64,000 nt of DNA from Lonepinella koalarum (lineage in GTDB: Bacteria > Pseudomonadota > Gammaproteobacteria > Enterobacterales > Pasteurellaceae): positions 992,001 to 1,056,000 of the forward strand of contig NZ_CP170642.1 in the NCBI RefSeq assembly GCF_042926695.1, in the 5' to 3' direction. The first letter of the stretch is position 1. The number at the start of each line of letters is the position of its first letter. A program made the position numbers and the translations under genes. Below are positions 61,285-64,000 of this stretch, piece after piece. The notes beneath the pieces are model-generated. The model was not told the origin of the DNA. It saw nothing but the letters and a program-made list of their open reading frames with translations, and searched no databases.

Positions 61285-62718
61285 ATGGCATTTACCACAG
61301 AACAACGTTATCGAGCTTATGCTGACTGGTCAGCGGAGTACATCGAAAAAATTAAAAAAAACACCGCACTTTCACCATGGCGGACGCATTTTCATATTGA
61401 AACGCCACACGGTTTACTCAACGATCCAAACGGTTTTTCCTATTTTAATGGTAAATTCACCCTATTTTACCAATATTTTCCTTTCGGAGCCGCTCATGGC
61501 TTAAAATCTTGGGTACACACGGAAAGTAAGGATCTCGTGCATTTCAAACAAACTGGCACTGTCATATACCCCGATACCCCTTTAGATAGTCATGGTGCTT
61601 ACTCCGGCTCCGCCATGCAATTTGGTGATAAATTATTTCTCTTTTACACAGGTAATGTACGTGATGAAAATTGGGTGCGCCACCCTTATCAAATCGGAGC
61701 GTTAATGGATCAGAAAGGCAACATTGAAAAGCTCAATAAAATACTCATTGAGCAACCTGATGATGTCACCGATCATTTTCGTGATCCTCAAATTTTTAAT
61801 TACCAAGGACAATATTACGCTATTGTAGGCGGGCAAAACCTGAATAAAAAAGGCATTATTAAGCTCTACAAAGCACATAATAATGACTACCAGCAATGGG
61901 ATTACGTCAATGATCTTGATTTTGCCAATGATAATACTGCCTATATGATGGAATGCCCGAATCTTGTTTTTGTCGATAGCAAACCTGTGTTAATCTATTG
62001 TCCGCAAGGCTTAGATAAGTCCGTGTTGGATTATCAAAATATTTATCCCAATATGTTCAAAATCGGCGATAACCTTGATGTAGAACAAGCAAAATTAGTC
62101 AATCCTACCCCATTACAACAATTAGATTACGGCTTTGAATGTTACGCGACACAAGCCTTTAATGCACCTGATGGTCGAGCCTTATGTATCAGTTGGTTAG
62201 CCTTGCCAGATATGGAATATCCAACGGATAAATATGATTATCAAGGCTGTCTTTCTTTAGTTAAACAGCTTGCTATTCAGAATGGCAAGTTATATCAATA
62301 TCCTGTGGAAGATATTGTTAATTTAAGAACCAGCAAGGAAATTTTTGCAGAACGCCAACACACCAATAATATTTACGAATTAGCACTCAATTTCGCACCA
62401 AACATTCGTCACGAAATGGTATTAATGGCGGATAAAAATGGTAACGGATTAACTATTATCGTTGACACCACGAAAGGTGAAATCATTGTAGATCGCTCAA
62501 ACTGCGGTGAAAAATTTGCAGAAAAATTTGGTACCGTTCGCTCTTGTCAAATTGAAAAACAAGCCACCACTGCTCGTATTTTTATAGATAGATCGGTGTT
62601 TGAAATCTTTATCAATGGCGGTGAAAAGGTCTTTTCTGGACGTGTTTTCCCGAATGCGGAGCAAACTGGGATTGCCATTAAACAAGGCAATCCAACGGGC
62701 TATTTCTATCAACTATAA
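61285..62718 (+). CDS. scrB: Sucrose-6-phosphate hydrolase (invertase, GH32)
   Basis: A 477-residue beta-fructosidase. The nucleophile is in the GLLNDPNGF motif, the transition-state aspartate in HFRDPQIF and the acid/base glutamate in MMECPNLVF. The C-terminal beta-sandwich includes IFIDRSVFEIFINGGEKVF. GGAGAG decides the ATG at 61285 over an upstream TTG. It splits sucrose-6-phosphate into glucose-6-phosphate and fructose, which scrK then phosphorylates. Confidence 0.95.
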   Translation: MAFTTEQRYRAYADWSAEYIEKIKKNTALSPWRTHFHIETPHGLLNDPNGFSYFNGKFTLFYQYFPFGAAHGLKSWVHTESKDLVHFKQTGTVIYPDTPLDSHGAYSGSAMQFGDKLFLFYTGNVRDENWVRHPYQIGALMDQKGNIEKLNKILIEQPDDVTDHFRDPQIFNYQGQYYAIVGGQNLNKKGIIKLYKAHNNDYQQWDYVNDLDFANDNTAYMMECPNLVFVDSKPVLIYCPQGLDKSVLDYQNIYPNMFKIGDNLDVEQAKLVNPTPLQQLDYGFECYATQAFNAPDGRALCISWLALPDMEYPTDKYDYQGCLSLVKQLAIQNGKLYQYPVEDIVNLRTSKEIFAERQHTNNIYELALNFAPNIRHEMVLMADKNGNGLTIIVDTTKGEIIVDRSNCGEKFAEKFGTVRSCQIEKQATTARIFIDRSVFEIFINGGEKVFSGRVFPNAEQTGIAIKQGNPTGYFYQL

Positions 62719-62732
62719 TGTAATCTAAGTAT

Positions 62733-62755
62733 AGGGTGCATTTTACTTGCACCCT
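62733..62755. terminator. Hairpin between scrB and gloB
   Basis: AGGGTGCA (62733-62740) and TGCACCCT (62748-62755) form an 8-bp stem between convergent genes. Confidence 0.7.
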
Positions 62756-62765
62756 TATATCCTGA

Positions 62766-63467
62766 TTAAAATTTATCTTTATCTTGTCTAAACTTAATAA
62801 ATTGTGGTAAATCTTCTGCCTGCAAAAATGGATTAATGTCCTTTTCTAAGGATAAAGTCGTCGGCATACTCGGCAATCCTTGTTTTCTCAAGGATTCAAC
62901 CAAAACTTTATGCTTTTGCACCGCACTTTTATCTTCTAATACGGTTTCGGCAAACGCTAAATTCGCTAAGGTATATTCGTGTCCAGCACAAATCAATGTA
63001 TCATCAGGCAAGGCTTTCAAGCGTTGAATAGATTCAAACATCTGCTGATAATCTCCTGTAAACACTCGACCACAACCCGCTGAAAACAAACAATCACCAC
63101 AAAATAAATGACTGTCAACCCAAAAACTCACATGATTTGTCGTATGCCCTCCGGTTGGAATAACTTCAATACGATAATCATTTAATTCAAATTTCCCCCT
63201 ATCCACCACTTGCGTTAAACCCAAATACGCACATTCAGTTGGACCAATAATCGGCACATCAGGAAAATGGTGTTTAAATTCCGCCACACCAGCGACATGG
63301 TCATTATGGTTATGAGTCAACAAAAGTGCGGTAATTTTATAGGGATTTTGTTCAAAAAATGATAAGATAGGCTCAATTTCTGGAATATCGATCACAATTA
63401 TCGATAAATTATCTCGTGAATAAAGCCAAATATAGTTATCATGACGGGCAGGAATTGCTTTTAACAT
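62766..63467 (-). CDS. gloB: Hydroxyacylglutathione hydrolase (glyoxalase II)
   Basis: A 233-residue metallo-beta-lactamase-fold enzyme. The binuclear metal site THNHNDHVAG (HxHxDH) is intact, with GHTTNHVSF, LFCGDCLFSAGCGR and CAGHEYTLANLAF. The GAGAGAG region precedes ATG 63467. It hydrolyses S-lactoylglutathione from methylglyoxal detoxification. It is divergent from the methyltransferase by 24 bp. Confidence 0.95.
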   Translation of the reverse strand: MLKAIPARHDNYIWLYSRDNLSIIVIDIPEIEPILSFFEQNPYKITALLLTHNHNDHVAGVAEFKHHFPDVPIIGPTECAYLGLTQVVDRGKFELNDYRIEVIPTGGHTTNHVSFWVDSHLFCGDCLFSAGCGRVFTGDYQQMFESIQRLKALPDDTLICAGHEYTLANLAFAETVLEDKSAVQKHKVLVESLRKQGLPSMPTTLSLEKDINPFLQAEDLPQFIKFRQDKDKF

Positions 63468-63491
63468 TGTTTTCTCTCTCTCAGGTTGAAT

Positions 63492-64000
63492 ATGGCACAA
63501 ATACGTTGGCACGCAAAAGCAGCGAAAGCGTTTAAATTACCGTCTAGTTGGCAGCAGTTGCCAAAAGGTGAACAATATTGCGAAACGCTTGGGTCTTATT
63601 TTGCCAAATTTTCGCCGTTAATAACAGGAAAACAATTAGTTCGTCTAGGTGGATTAAGTGCCGAGCTAGAATGTAAAATGTCGCTCCCCTATCATTTTGT
63701 GCTCAGTCCCGAAATAAGTAACCATTTAACCGCACTTTCTAGCCAAAATAGTTATTCTCTAATTCAGGGGGATTTGATTGAATTGCCGTTTGAAAGTCAA
63801 TCCGTAGATGTTTGTATATCCGCCAATACGCTCAATTTTATGCAAGATCCACATCAACTATTACGTGAAATTCAACGAATTTTAACCGATGATGGTTATT
63901 TATTTTTATCGATTTTTAATCCAATCAGTTCATTAATGCTAAAAAGAGAGTTATCCCAATCACAACGCTCAAAGCTACCGTTCCGCCATTTTCTGCCTTG
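63492..64000 (+). CDS. Class I SAM-dependent methyltransferase (YafS-like), partial
   Basis: Runs off the window end; 169 residues are visible from ATG 63492 (AGG a few bases upstream). SAM-fold hints are QGDLIELPFESQSVDVCISANTLNFMQDPHQLLREIQRIL, resembling methyltransferase type 11. E. coli has the related yafS divergent from gloB, and the layout is the same here. The substrate is unknown. An uptake core lies inside it at about 63728. Confidence 0.82.
   Translation, partial: MAQIRWHAKAAKAFKLPSSWQQLPKGEQYCETLGSYFAKFSPLITGKQLVRLGGLSAELECKMSLPYHFVLSPEISNHLTALSSQNSYSLIQGDLIELPFESQSVDVCISANTLNFMQDPHQLLREIQRILTDDGYLFLSIFNPISSLMLKRELSQSQRSKLPFRHFLP

Noticed and set aside
1..64000. CRISPR arrays, prophage, insertion sequences, rRNA or tRNA genes.
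   Set aside because: No direct repeat array with spacers, no transposase or phage protein, and no cloverleaf or rRNA segment was recognised on either strand.

Overview
The window is ordinary chromosome of a Pasteurellaceae bacterium. It is AT-rich and packed with the Haemophilus-type DNA uptake signal (AAGTGCGGT and its complement ACCGCACTT), which separates the Haemophilus influenzae / Pasteurella / Aggregatibacter / Avibacterium side of the family from the Actinobacillus-type uptake-signal clade. Gene orders such as folE<>moeA-moeB, trpE-trpG-(small tautomerase-like gene)-trpD-trpCF, truA-accD-folC and gcvA-ygdD-rlmM also fit that family. I cannot name the species. I saw no prophage, insertion sequence, rRNA, tRNA or CRISPR array.

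Layout. 1-5100: end of sixA, an RraB-like/xthA pair, an exported cupin behind a Fur-box-like site, then the molybdopterin genes moaE-moaD-moaC-moaA (minus strand) with a probable Moco riboswitch upstream of moaA. 5100-13200: yvcK, an RluA-type pseudouridine synthase, a histidine phosphatase, then truA, accD, folC, rlmM, ygdD and gcvA. 13200-16100: the GcvB small RNA, ilvE and degP. 16100-21900: a broken MOSC gene, folE, moeA-moeB, a YedE/YedF sulfur or selenium import pair, and the decayed remains of a second moeB. 22000-26300: a YeiH-family transporter, a DsrE-family protein, an NCS2 permease, usg and ybaK. 26300-36300: tyrA, an aroG-type DAHP synthase with a TyrR-box-like site, a flavodoxin-fold reductase/NfeD/SPFH group, modF, a BamE-OmpA lipoprotein, sohB and an ABC-2 exporter. 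36400-42400: a vapBC toxin-antitoxin pair and the TrpR-controlled trp operon. 42400-50400: an MscS channel, mltB and a six-gene surface-glycan (LOS or capsule-like) cluster. 50400-58200: a YdcF/SanA-family protein, znuC-znuB, mrcB, a second NCS2 permease and tyrP with another TyrR-box-like site. 58200-64000: a sucrose locus (fructokinase, EIIBCA, sucrose-6-phosphate hydrolase), gloB and the start of a methyltransferase.

How the parts connect. Three themes recur. Molybdenum cofactor: moaACDE, moeAB, modF, a Moco riboswitch, a MOSC pseudogene and a moeB relic. Aromatic amino acids: tyrA, aroG, trpEGDCF and tyrP with TyrR- and TrpR-like operators. Sulfur handling: YedE, YedF (TusA-like), YeiH-like and DsrE-like proteins beside moeB, which could in principle feed the MoaD thiocarboxylate. 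Four GTAGGGGCG-type palindromic elements each sit between two codirectional genes. I found no convincing wholly new multi-gene system. The most notable observations are the MoeB without its zinc cysteines next to a moeB relic and sulfur genes, the palindromic element family, the proline-less tautomerase-like gene in the trp operon, and the surface-glycan cluster.
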